DNA of 64,000 bases, taken from positions 2,821,989-2,885,988 of the forward strand of contig NC_013517.1 in NCBI RefSeq assembly GCF_000024405.1, read 5' to 3'. This DNA is from Sebaldella termitidis ATCC 33386. Lineage in GTDB: Bacteria; Fusobacteriota; Fusobacteriia; Fusobacteriales; Leptotrichiaceae. Position 1 is the stretch's first letter; the number at the start of each line of letters is the position of its first letter. Under the pieces are notes generated by a model. That model saw only the letters and a list, made by a program, of their open reading frames with translations. It had not been told where the DNA came from and made no database searches. Positions 42,389 to 50,928 of this stretch are shown here, piece after piece. A program made the position numbers and the translations under genes.

Positions 42389-45300
42389 TTATATTATTTT
42401 TGCATTTGACAGCATTAATCTTATTCTGTTTATTTGATTTACCTCGCTTGCCCCGGGATCATAATCTATAGGCATTATATTAGATGTGGGATTCAGATCC
42501 CTTATTTTCTTTATCATCCCTTTTCCGCTTACATGATTAGGAAGACATCCGAAGGGCTGGACACAGACTATATTATTTACTCCGTCTTCTATAAGATGAA
42601 GCATTTCTGCTGTCAGAAGCCAACCTTCACCCATATTGTTCAGTGAAGACACATAGCCTTCTCTCAGCTCTTCCATTTCCTCTATTCTTTTAGGAGCCTT
42701 GAATCTCGTATTTTTTAGTTCCTCTATAATAGTATTTCTGTATTGCTGGAGATATTTCAAAAGAAATCCTGATACTATATTTCTTTTTAAATTCTTCTTA
42801 TAATTCCTGTATTCGAGTTTTCCTACCTGTAAAGTATACAGGAAGAAATCATATAATTCAGGGACAGAAACTTCCGCCCCCTCTTTTTCAAGGAAATCCA
42901 CAAGATAGTTATTAGCAAGCGGCTGAAATTTCACCAGTATTTCTCCCACTATTCCTACCTTAGGCTTGACTTCGTCTGTTATCTCTATATTTTGAAAATC
43001 TTTGATTATCTGTTTTATATTTTTATTAAATGTTTTTTTATTTTCTGTATTTTCCAGCGAAGACTTTAATCTGTTTATCCATCCTTCATAAACTTTATCT
43101 GTATCACCCTTATTTTTTTCATAAGGTCTTGTTTTATAGACAAGTCTCATTAATAAATCACCATACAGGACACCGTGAAGAAAATCCTTCAGTATTTTTG
43201 TATTTAGTTTAAACCCGGGATTCTTTTCCAATCCTGATATATTAAATGATATTACCGGTATATGCTCAAGTCTGTTATCCTTCAAAGCTTTTCTCAGAAA
43301 AGAAATATAGTTGGTTGCCCTGCATCCGCCGCCTGTCTGTGATATTATAAGCGCCACTTTATCGAGATCATACTTTCCTGATTTCAATGCGTCTATAAAT
43401 TGCCCCACCACTATAATAGACGGATAGCAGGCATCATTATGTATATATTTCAATCCTTCCTCCACTACATTCTTACTTTCATTAGCCAGTACCTCTGTAT
43501 TGTACCCTGCTATATTTAGTGCCGTTTCCAAAAACTGAAAATGGAAAGGAGCCATCTGAGGTATAAGTATTTTATGTGTTTTTTTCATTTCTTTTGTAAA
43601 TACCGGTCTTTCATACTCCGCATTGTCTGTAACTGCACAGGAAGAACACTTACTCTCAAGCTGCTCTTTTTCAGACATAGATGCCAAAAGTGATCTTATT
43701 CTTATTTTTACTGCTCCCAGATTCGTTATCTCATCTATTTTCAAAAGAGTGTATACTTTATTATTTTCCTCAAGAATTCTTTTTACTTCATCTGTAGTGA
43801 TAGCATCAAGCCCGCACCCAAATGAATTCAGCTGAATAAGCTCCACGTTTTCCTCTTTTGCCGCAAAACTTGCCGCTTTATAAAGTCTTGAGTGATATGT
43901 CCACTGATCTACCACATGGAGCGGCTTTTTTATTTCTCCGAGATGTGCTATAGAATCTTCTGTTAATACAACCAGATTGAATGAATTCAAAAGCTCCGGT
44001 ATACCGTGATGTGTTTCGGCATCAAGATGATAGACTCTTCCTGCAAGTATTACCGATTTCAGATTATTTTCCTTGGCATACTTAAGTGCCTTTTCGCCGG
44101 AATGACGTATGTCCTCTTTATAATTATGTAGTTCCTCATAACCTTTTTCCACGGCTTCTTTTAATTCCGATTTTTTTATGTCATACTTTTCGCTTAGTAT
44201 TTTATGAAGAATTTCAACAGTCATTTTTTTATCATATATAGGCAGATACGGGCTTATATAATCCAGCTCCTTTAATTCATCTATATTCGCTCCTATTACT
44301 TCCGGATATGAATTCACAATCGGACAGTTATAGTGATTAGTGGCTGTTTCATCTTCTTTAATATTATACGGAACACAAGGATAAAATATTGTTTTTATTC
44401 CCTTTGATATTAGATTCTTTATGTGCCCGTTAGTCAGCTTTGCAGGATAACATATAGTATCCGATGCAATACTGTCCATTCCTTTTGTTATCAGCTCTTT
44501 GGTAGATTTATCCGATAAGACTACTTTAAATCCTAAATTCGTAAATACAGTAAACCAAAGAGGAAAATTTTCATACATATTCAGAGCCCTTGGTATTCCT
44601 ATTTCTCCTCTGTAGCTTTTATCATCCTCAAGAGGTTCATAATAGTCAAAAGTTCTTTTATATTTATAATCGAACAGATTCGGCAGCTTATCATTTATCT
44701 CGCCTTTTCCTAATGGTCTTTCACATCTGTTTCCAGAAATATATTTTCTGCTGCCGAATTTATTTATTGTCATCAGACAGTTATTCGTACACAAACCGCA
44801 TCTTGCAGTACTTGAATCATGTACAAAAGTTTCCAGTTCTTTTTCACTGAGTATTTTGGAATATTCCTCATCATGCCTTGCTTTCTCATGTGCAATCAAT
44901 GCCGAACCAAAAGCCCCCATTAAACCGGAAATTGCAGGTCTTACTACTTCTCTTCCCAGAAGCATTTCAAATGCTCTTAATACAGAATCATTATAAAAAG
45001 TACCACCCTGAACTACTATATTTTTCCCCAGATCATCAGGATTCTTTACTCTTATTACCTTATAAAGGGCATTTTTTACCACGGAAATAGATAGTCCGGC
45101 TGACAGATCCTCTATGGAAACACCTTCTTTCTGAACCTGTTTTATTTTAGAATTCATAAATACGGTGCAGCGTGTACCCAAATCTACAGGAGCTACGGCT
45201 CTGAGACCTTTTTGCGAAAAGTCTTCTATTTCCATATTAAGTGATTTTGCAAAAGTTTCTATGAACGACCCGCATCCTGACGAGCATGCTTCATTCAGCA

Positions 45301-46624
45301 TTATTGACTCTATTACTCCGTTATTTATTTTAAAACTTTTCATGTCCTGTCCGCCGATATCTATTACAAAATCCACATCGGGATTAAAATATCTCGCAGC
45401 CTTATAGTGAGCTATAGTTTCTACTTCGCCCATATCAAGATTAAAAGCGTTTTTTATAAGTGCTTCTCCGTATCCTGTCGTTACTGCTTTTCTGATTCTT
45501 ATTCTGTCCTTTGTCAGAGTGTAAATTTCCTGCAGCTGTTCCTGTACAATTTTTACGGGATTTCCCTTGTTGCTCCCGTAGAAAGACCATAAAATGCTGT
45601 TTTCCTTATCAAGAAGCACCATTTTTGTCGTTGTAGAACCGGCATCTATCCCCAGATAAGCATTACCGCTGTATTCGCTGATATTTTTTACATTTGCCTT
45701 TGCTGTACTGTGTCTGTCTCTGAATCTCTTGTAATCCTCCTCGTCTTCAAACAGGGGATCAGTTTTTTCTATCTCTGCATCTGACTTTTTACTAATAATG
45801 TCAGCATACCTTTTTATAAATTCATCATAATTAACACTGTTATTTTCTTCTTCAAACAGCGCAAGAGCAGTACCTATAGCCACATAATACTGCGAATTTT
45901 CCGGAAGAAGTACCTGTTCCTCTTTTAATTCCAGAGTTTCCTTAAATCTCTCTCTTAATTCAGAAAGAAAGTATAGAGGTCCTCCCAAAAAAGCAACATT
46001 TCCTTTTATTTTTTTTCCCTGTGCAAGACCTGTTATCGTCTGGTGTACCACAGCCTGAAATACAGAAGCGGCAACGTCCTCCTTCATGGCTCCTTCATTC
46101 AGGAGCGGCTGTACGTCTGTTTTAGCAAATACTCCGCATCTTGAAGCAATTGAATATAGTCTTTTATGATTTTTAGACAGTTCATTCAGTCCTGCAGCAT
46201 CAGTCTCAAGAAGTGTTGCCATTTGGTCTATAAAAGCTCCTGTACCGCCGGCACAGCTTCCGTTCATCTTCTGATCCAGAATTTCTTCAAAAAAAGTTAT
46301 CTTGGCATCTTCACCGCCAAGCTCTATGGCCACATCTGTATGTGGTATATAATTTTTTACTGCTTTACTGCCGGCAAGGACCTCCTGAATAAAAGGAATT
46401 CCTAAATCCTCTGCCAGCTTCATACCGCCGGATCCTGTTATGGCAACTTTGACATCACTGTCTTTCAGTATCTCTTCCATATCCTTCAAAATCGTATACA
46501 ACGTTTCTTTTATCTGTGAAAAGTGTCTTTCATAACGTTTATAAATTATATTTTGTTTTTCATCCAGCAGTACTGCTTTAACTGTCGTTGATCCTGTATC
46601 AACTCCTAAATATGAAATCATCAT
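42389..46624 (-). CDS. Giant acyl-CoA dehydratase activase-related protein
   Basis: A protein of about 1,410 residues with two BcrAD/BadF/HgdC-type ATPase domains in tandem. The first (residues 1-260) begins YLGVDTGSTTVKAVLLDE and has the cluster-loop GSCAGGTGAF. The second (about 315-570) begins YLGIDAGSTTTKMVLLDKE and has EACSSGCGSF. A DUF2229-type region follows, and then a C-terminal part resembling the 2-hydroxyglutaryl-CoA dehydratase component (QTGGGCRATNY, QPFGCLPNHV). Such proteins are widespread in strict anaerobes and thought to be oxygen-sensitive [4Fe-4S] ATP-dependent electron injectors, but their substrate is unknown. No dehydratase subunit genes are adjacent. The start is ATG 46624 or 46621, near AAGG; another ATG at 46630 is too close to the site. 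Confidence 0.85.
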   Translation of the reverse strand: MMISYLGVDTGSTTVKAVLLDEKQNIIYKRYERHFSQIKETLYTILKDMEEILKDSDVKVAITGSGGMKLAEDLGIPFIQEVLAGSKAVKNYIPHTDVAIELGGEDAKITFFEEILDQKMNGSCAGGTGAFIDQMATLLETDAAGLNELSKNHKRLYSIASRCGVFAKTDVQPLLNEGAMKEDVAASVFQAVVHQTITGLAQGKKIKGNVAFLGGPLYFLSELRERFKETLELKEEQVLLPENSQYYVAIGTALALFEEENNSVNYDEFIKRYADIISKKSDAEIEKTDPLFEDEEDYKRFRDRHSTAKANVKNISEYSGNAYLGIDAGSTTTKMVLLDKENSILWSFYGSNKGNPVKIVQEQLQEIYTLTKDRIRIRKAVTTGYGEALIKNAFNLDMGEVETIAHYKAARYFNPDVDFVIDIGGQDMKSFKINNGVIESIMLNEACSSGCGSFIETFAKSLNMEIEDFSQKGLRAVAPVDLGTRCTVFMNSKIKQVQKEGVSIEDLSAGLSISVVKNALYKVIRVKNPDDLGKNIVVQGGTFYNDSVLRAFEMLLGREVVRPAISGLMGAFGSALIAHEKARHDEEYSKILSEKELETFVHDSSTARCGLCTNNCLMTINKFGSRKYISGNRCERPLGKGEINDKLPNLFDYKYKRTFDYYEPLEDDKSYRGEIGIPRALNMYENFPLWFTVFTNLGFKVVLSDKSTKELITKGMDSIASDTICYPAKLTNGHIKNLISKGIKTIFYPCVPYNIKEDETATNHYNCPIVNSYPEVIGANIDELKELDYISPYLPIYDKKMTVEILHKILSEKYDIKKSELKEAVEKGYEELHNYKEDIRHSGEKALKYAKENNLKSVILAGRVYHLDAETHHGIPELLNSFNLVVLTEDSIAHLGEIKKPLHVVDQWTYHSRLYKAASFAAKEENVELIQLNSFGCGLDAITTDEVKRILEENNKVYTLLKIDEITNLGAVKIRIRSLLASMSEKEQLESKCSSCAVTDNAEYERPVFTKEMKKTHKILIPQMAPFHFQFLETALNIAGYNTEVLANESKNVVEEGLKYIHNDACYPSIIVVGQFIDALKSGKYDLDKVALIISQTGGGCRATNYISFLRKALKDNRLEHIPVISFNISGLEKNPGFKLNTKILKDFLHGVLYGDLLMRLVYKTRPYEKNKGDTDKVYEGWINRLKSSLENTENKKTFNKNIKQIIKDFQNIEITDEVKPKVGIVGEILVKFQPLANNYLVDFLEKEGAEVSVPELYDFFLYTLQVGKLEYRNYKKNLKRNIVSGFLLKYLQQYRNTIIEELKNTRFKAPKRIEEMEELREGYVSSLNNMGEGWLLTAEMLHLIEDGVNNIVCVQPFGCLPNHVSGKGMIKKIRDLNPTSNIMPIDYDPGASEVNQINRIRLMLSNAKII

Positions 46625-46740
46625 TCTCATCTGCCTTAATTTTTTTTATTGTTGTAATGTTTATTTATATGTATTTTATCATAAATATTTTTTTATACAA
46701 GTGTTTTGATAAACCTTGTACGACGATACTTTTATTCTAT

Positions 46741-46769
46741 ATAGTAACATTTTCTTGACATAGTGTCAA
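46741..46769 (-). promoter_or_regulatory. Promoter of the activase gene with a perfect dyad over the -35
   Basis: On the minus strand TTGACA (46764-46769) is followed after 17 bases by TACTAT (46741-46746), with an extended -10 (ATGTTACTAT). The -35 is one arm of a perfect dyad TTGACA-N3-TGTCAA (46755-46769), which could be a repressor site. Predicted start near 46734, about 110 bases before the ATG. Confidence 0.65.
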
Positions 46770-46964
46770 CAAAGCTTTTTTTATTTTCTTATTTCGTCAA
46801 ACAAAATTTTGATACCCGAATTATTTATAAAAACTGAGATTCCTGTTTATTTCTTAATGAAGTATTAGCTGAAATTATTTTTATAAAAAATTTTTTATAA
46901 ATAAATATTTTGTAAAATTGCCCGCTTTTTTTATTTTTTGATATCTCTACAATAATTAAAACAA
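46770..46964. other. AT-rich intergenic stretch, nothing recognised
   Basis: Very AT-rich DNA between the activase promoter and the thrB terminator, with no credible gene or hairpin. Confidence 0.45.
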
Positions 46965-47004
46965 AGTAAAAAAGAGAAAATAATTATTTTTTTCTCTTTT
47001 TTTA
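46965..47004 (-). terminator. Terminator after thrB
   Basis: On the minus strand AAAGAGAAAA and TTTTCTCTTT form a 10-bp, AT-rich stem followed by a T-run. It lies about 55 bases past the thrB stop and could also work on the other strand. Confidence 0.6.
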
Positions 47005-47057
47005 TTTATAAATTACTAATACGATTTCATCATTAATCAAATCATGCCAAATATTTT

Positions 47058-47960
47058 TTATTCTCTAATATCCTCTGTTTCAGCTCCCCTTGTACATATT
47101 TTTTTCATTTCCAGACTCCATTTATCCGGAAGATTTTCAAGTTCTTTTTTCATGGCTGAAAAAAATCCGGCATCTTTATAATTCAGTGAAATCAGTGTTG
47201 GACCCGCACCGCTTATATATTCTCCAAGAGCTCCGTGTTTTTCCGAATAATTGAATATATCTTCTGAATTATTTATCAGTGAAAACCTATACGGTTGATG
47301 CACTTTATCATCAAGAAGAAATCTCAGGTCATCATAATTCTTTCTGTGAAAACTGTCAATAAGAAGACCCAGCTTTGATGCATTGCTTATAAGGTCCGAA
47401 ACTTTATATTCCTTCGGCAGTACTGCTCTCGCTTTCTCTGTAGAAAGCTTGAAGTCAGGAATCATAACATAAAAATATATATTATTATCAAAGGGTATTC
47501 TTGAATAATAGAAATTTTCACTGTCATGAGATGCCAGTATCATACCGCCAAAAATAGCAGGCAGCACATTATCGGGATGTCCTTCTATTTCTGTTGCCAG
47601 CTTTGCCATGTCATCTTCTGATAAAATTCCCCCGAGAAATTTATCTGCTATTAAAATGCCAGCAATTATTGCACTGGAACTGCTTCCCAATCCTCTTGAA
47701 ACCGGTATTTCATTTTTAATTATTTCTACCTTATAATTCGGGACTTTTTTATTATACTTTTCTTCTATTAATTTTATCGTGGAATAAATATAATTTTCTT
47801 CAAGAGGAATAGAGAACTCCTCGCCGTTTTCAAGATATTCTATACTTTCACTCTCTGATACCATAAGTTCCAGATAGTAATCCAGTGCTACACCGAGACA
47901 GTCATATCCCACTCCTATATTTGCACTCGTTGCCGGAACTGTTACTTTGAATTTTTTCAT
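47058..47960 (-). CDS. thrB: Homoserine kinase
   Basis: GHMP-family kinase that phosphorylates homoserine for threonine synthesis. The N-terminal segment VTVPATSANIGVGYDCLGVAL and the ATP-binding loop PVSRGLGSSSSAIIAG are diagnostic; the C-terminal motif GEYISGAGPTLISL is present. The length (300 residues) is typical. AGGAGG precedes the ATG. It lies 126 bases after serA, possibly in one transcript; thrC and hom are not in the window. Confidence 0.94.
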   Translation of the reverse strand: MKKFKVTVPATSANIGVGYDCLGVALDYYLELMVSESESIEYLENGEEFSIPLEENYIYSTIKLIEEKYNKKVPNYKVEIIKNEIPVSRGLGSSSSAIIAGILIADKFLGGILSEDDMAKLATEIEGHPDNVLPAIFGGMILASHDSENFYYSRIPFDNNIYFYVMIPDFKLSTEKARAVLPKEYKVSDLISNASKLGLLIDSFHRKNYDDLRFLLDDKVHQPYRFSLINNSEDIFNYSEKHGALGEYISGAGPTLISLNYKDAGFFSAMKKELENLPDKWSLEMKKICTRGAETEDIRE

Positions 47961-48086
47961 TTCTCCTCCTACTTTTATGCTGTCAGAATACCGCTGTTAT
48001 ATCCTGTTTTACCATTATTGAAAAAAATATAACCAGTCCGGATTTCCTGCGGAACCAAAATTCATTTTGCCAAAAACCGTCTAAAA

Positions 48087-49673
48087 TTAGAGATTCAGAT
48101 ATTTTACTTTTCTTATCTGCTCAAATTCTTCAAGCTTTTTAATTGATTTTTCTTCCACCACATCATCTACAGTAAGGAGCATAATTGCACTGTTTTCTTT
48201 TCTTCCTACATGCATTGTAGCTATATTTACCTGTTCTTCTCCTAATATTCTACCAACATTTCCTATAACTCCGGGCACATCATTATTTTCTACGAGAAGC
48301 ATATTTTCAGATATTACCACATCTATCGGATAATCATTTATCTCTACTATTCTTTCCTCGTTATTTCCGCCGATAATTCCTACAATACTGAATTTTTCCC
48401 CGCTTTCGCCTACTACCTCTATTTTTATTACATCAGGATAATTATAGTATTTTTCTTCTTTTTTTATAGAATGAAATTTTATATCTCTTTTCTCCGCCAG
48501 AACCAAAGAGTTAATATAATTAACTTCTTCCTTTAATACCGGATATAAAAGCCCCTTCATGAATGAAGAATCAATTATTGCAGTTTCCTGAGTGCTTATA
48601 TTGCCATAGTATATGAGATTTACAAATTTTATTGCACCTTTTTTTATCTGATAATATATTTTCCCAAGTTTTTCCACAAATTGTATATAAGGCTTTATTA
48701 CAGCAAATTCTTCTCTTCCCATTGTAGGCAGATTCACTGCTGTTTCCACTATTTCGCCGTTTAGTCCGTTTATTACCTGTTTTACTACCTGTTTCCCCAC
48801 ATTTTCCTGAGCTTCATATGTAGTCGCTCCTATATGAGGTGTTGTTACTACATTATCAAAGGCATATAAAGGACTCTCGCTTCTCGGCTCCTTCTCATGC
48901 ACATCAAATCCGTAGCTTGCTATTTTTCCGCTTTCCAGACCGGCTGCAACAGCTGCCTCATCAAAAACTCCTCCTCTTGCAGCATTAACCAGTCTTACAT
49001 TGTCCTTCATTTTTTCTATCTGATCATAACTTATTATTTTCAGTGTTTCTGATGTCTTTGGCGTATGAATTGTTATAAAATCAGAGACTTTCAAAAGCTC
49101 GTCCAGAGTTTCGGCCTTTTTACATTCATATCTTTTGAATCTTTCATCTGATATATAAGGATCATATGCTATCAGATCCATTCCAAAAGCTTTCATTCTT
49201 GTAGCTACCAGTGATCCTATTCTTCCCAGACCGATTATTCCCAAAGTTTTGTGAAAAACCTCATTTCCGACGAATATTTCTCTGTCCCATTTCCCAGATT
49301 TCAGATATCTGTCTGCCGGGAGAATATTTCTTGCAGTGGCAAGCAGCAGTGTTATTGCTAATTCACATGCCGAAACGGTATTGCTGTCAGGTGTATTTGC
49401 TACAATTACTCCATGGTTTGTAGCCTCCTTTACATCTATATTATCTATTCCGTTACCTGCACGTCCTACTATTTTCAGTTTTTTTCCCTTATCCAGAAGC
49501 TCTTTATCTACTTTAATAACGCTTCTTACTATTAAAGCATCATAGTTTTCTATAATATCAAGAATTTCTTCCCTGGATATACCTATTCTCATATCTGTTG
49601 TTATATTCGGCTGTGCCTTCAAAATTTTAACTGCATTGTCATCAATAAATTCTCCTACTAAAACCTTGTACAT
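48087..49673 (-). CDS. serA: D-3-phosphoglycerate dehydrogenase
   Basis: First enzyme of serine synthesis, oxidising 3-phosphoglycerate with NAD. The NAD domain has LGIIGLGRIGSLVATRMKAF. The catalytic residues lie in VNAARGGVFDE (Arg) and TTPHIGATTYEAQE (His), with the Glu between them. A C-terminal extension with an intervening domain and an ACT domain (VENNDVPGVIGNVGRILGEE) occupies about residues 330-528, so serine feedback is likely. I chose the ATG at 49673, 4 bases after GAGGTG; an upstream ATG in frame has no better site. Confidence 0.94.
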   Translation of the reverse strand: MYKVLVGEFIDDNAVKILKAQPNITTDMRIGISREEILDIIENYDALIVRSVIKVDKELLDKGKKLKIVGRAGNGIDNIDVKEATNHGVIVANTPDSNTVSACELAITLLLATARNILPADRYLKSGKWDREIFVGNEVFHKTLGIIGLGRIGSLVATRMKAFGMDLIAYDPYISDERFKRYECKKAETLDELLKVSDFITIHTPKTSETLKIISYDQIEKMKDNVRLVNAARGGVFDEAAVAAGLESGKIASYGFDVHEKEPRSESPLYAFDNVVTTPHIGATTYEAQENVGKQVVKQVINGLNGEIVETAVNLPTMGREEFAVIKPYIQFVEKLGKIYYQIKKGAIKFVNLIYYGNISTQETAIIDSSFMKGLLYPVLKEEVNYINSLVLAEKRDIKFHSIKKEEKYYNYPDVIKIEVVGESGEKFSIVGIIGGNNEERIVEINDYPIDVVISENMLLVENNDVPGVIGNVGRILGEEQVNIATMHVGRKENSAIMLLTVDDVVEEKSIKKLEEFEQIRKVKYLNL

Positions 49674-49804
49674 AATACACCTCTTCCTTATTTTCATAGC
49701 TTTATTACTGTTTTTCAGTTTAAATTAAAAATACCTGTTAAGTTTTCAAACAAATTTATTATATATTGTGTAAAAGTATTTTTTATTCTTCATAAATTAT
49801 TTAT

Positions 49805-49833
49805 ATATTATCAGACTTTTCCTATTATTTCAA
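49805..49833 (-). promoter_or_regulatory. Promoter of serA
   Basis: On the minus strand TTGAAA (49828-49833) is followed after 17 bases by TAATAT (49805-49810), with TG one base before the -10; predicted start near 49798, leader about 125 bases. I see no T-box or riboswitch in that leader. Confidence 0.5.
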
Positions 49834-50197
49834 TTCCTGAAATGATATAATTTTTATATGTCATTATTATTTTCTTATATAAAATATACCTAACGTTTAT
49901 CTTAAGGACTCTATCTGTGAACTGTACATGGTTTTACAAATAACATCTTTTTTCCATTATGTATAGTTTACATTTATAGTATAATTCATTAAAATCTTTA
50001 TATTTAATTGATGATATAAGAAAAATAATTGTGAATTATAAAAAATTATTTTTTCACATCTTTAAAATTAAATATGACACTATGTAAAATTATATATTAG
50101 TTTAAAAAATTCATATTTTTATAAAAAATCAAAAATTTTTTCACACCTTAAACACCTTTAAACTCAATAACAAAAGCATCTAAGCATAATCTAAGGT
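49834..50197. other. AT-rich intergenic stretch between divergent promoters
   Basis: About 360 bases between the serA and NlpC/P60 promoters. No gene, strong hairpin or clear repeat is seen. Confidence 0.45.
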
Positions 50198-50226
50198 TTG
50201 ACATCTCAATATATATGTGGTAAACT
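50198..50226 (+). promoter_or_regulatory. Promoter of the NlpC/P60 gene
   Basis: TTGACA (50198-50203) is followed after 17 bases by TAAACT (50221-50226); predicted start near 50233, just before AGGAGG at 50243-50248. Confidence 0.75.
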
Positions 50227-50254
50227 TTAGTATCAATTTTTTAGGAGGAAAACA

Positions 50255-50821
50255 ATGAAAAAATTATCATTAATTATATGCATACTTACGTTAACGGTTG
50301 CATTGTATGCTAAAAGAAGTGATAATAATGGTGTTAACAACTTCATAAACAGAGACGAGTCATTTGCTTCAAGCTTAGATATAAAGGTAAAGGATCCAAA
50401 TACTGCTAAGGCTTCTTACAGTAGTTCAGATTCTACTAGATCAGGAACTGTCAGAGACAGAATTATAGATTTTGCAAAAACTAAATTAGGTGCAACTTAT
50501 GTATGGGGTGCTACGGGGCCGAATGTATTCGATTGTTCGGGATTTGTAAGATTTGTATTCCAGAATGCTGCTGACATTAGTCTACCAAGAGTTTCAAGTG
50601 ATCAGGCTACTTATAAGCCGAGAATATCTTCTATGAACATGAAAAAAGGAGATTTAGTTTTCTTTGAAACTACTGGCAGAGGTCGAATTTCACACGTAGG
50701 AATCTACATGGGAGACAGTCAGTTCATTCACGCATCATCTGGCGGAAAAAGAGTTATGGTTTCAAGCTTGGATGGTGGATACTATAACAAGACATTTAGA
50801 TGGGCGATAAACCCTTTTTAA
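50255..50821 (+). CDS. NlpC/P60-family secreted peptidoglycan hydrolase
   Basis: An exported 188-residue protein: a signal peptide (MKKLSLIICILTLTVALYA), a short polar linker, then the NlpC/P60 domain from about residue 66. The catalytic Cys94 lies in GPNVFDCSGFVRF, His147 in ISHVGIYMG and the third residue is His159 in QFIHASS. Such enzymes cut gamma-D-Glu-diaminopimelate bonds in wall peptides. AGGAGG lies 6 bases before the ATG. Single gene with its own promoter and terminator. Confidence 0.93.
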   Translation: MKKLSLIICILTLTVALYAKRSDNNGVNNFINRDESFASSLDIKVKDPNTAKASYSSSDSTRSGTVRDRIIDFAKTKLGATYVWGATGPNVFDCSGFVRFVFQNAADISLPRVSSDQATYKPRISSMNMKKGDLVFFETTGRGRISHVGIYMGDSQFIHASSGGKRVMVSSLDGGYYNKTFRWAINPF

Positions 50822-50856
50822 GATAAATGATGTTAGAGTATACGTCATTTAACTGT

Positions 50857-50886
50857 AAAACCGCTGTATAATACAGCGGTTTTTTT
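50857..50886 (+). terminator. Terminator of the NlpC/P60 gene
   Basis: ACCGCTGTAT and ATACAGCGGT form a 10-bp stem with a single-base nominal loop (opening to about 5), followed by T-run. The A-run on the other side gives weak function for the converging protease gene as well. Confidence 0.88.
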
Positions 50887-50928
50887 AGTTCATTTTATAT
50901 TTATCAGCTCTCGCCCGGTTTTTGTTTA

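Noticed and set aside
49674-49798. T-box or riboswitch in the serA leader
   Set aside because: I looked for a conserved T-box bulge and a terminator hairpin and saw neither.
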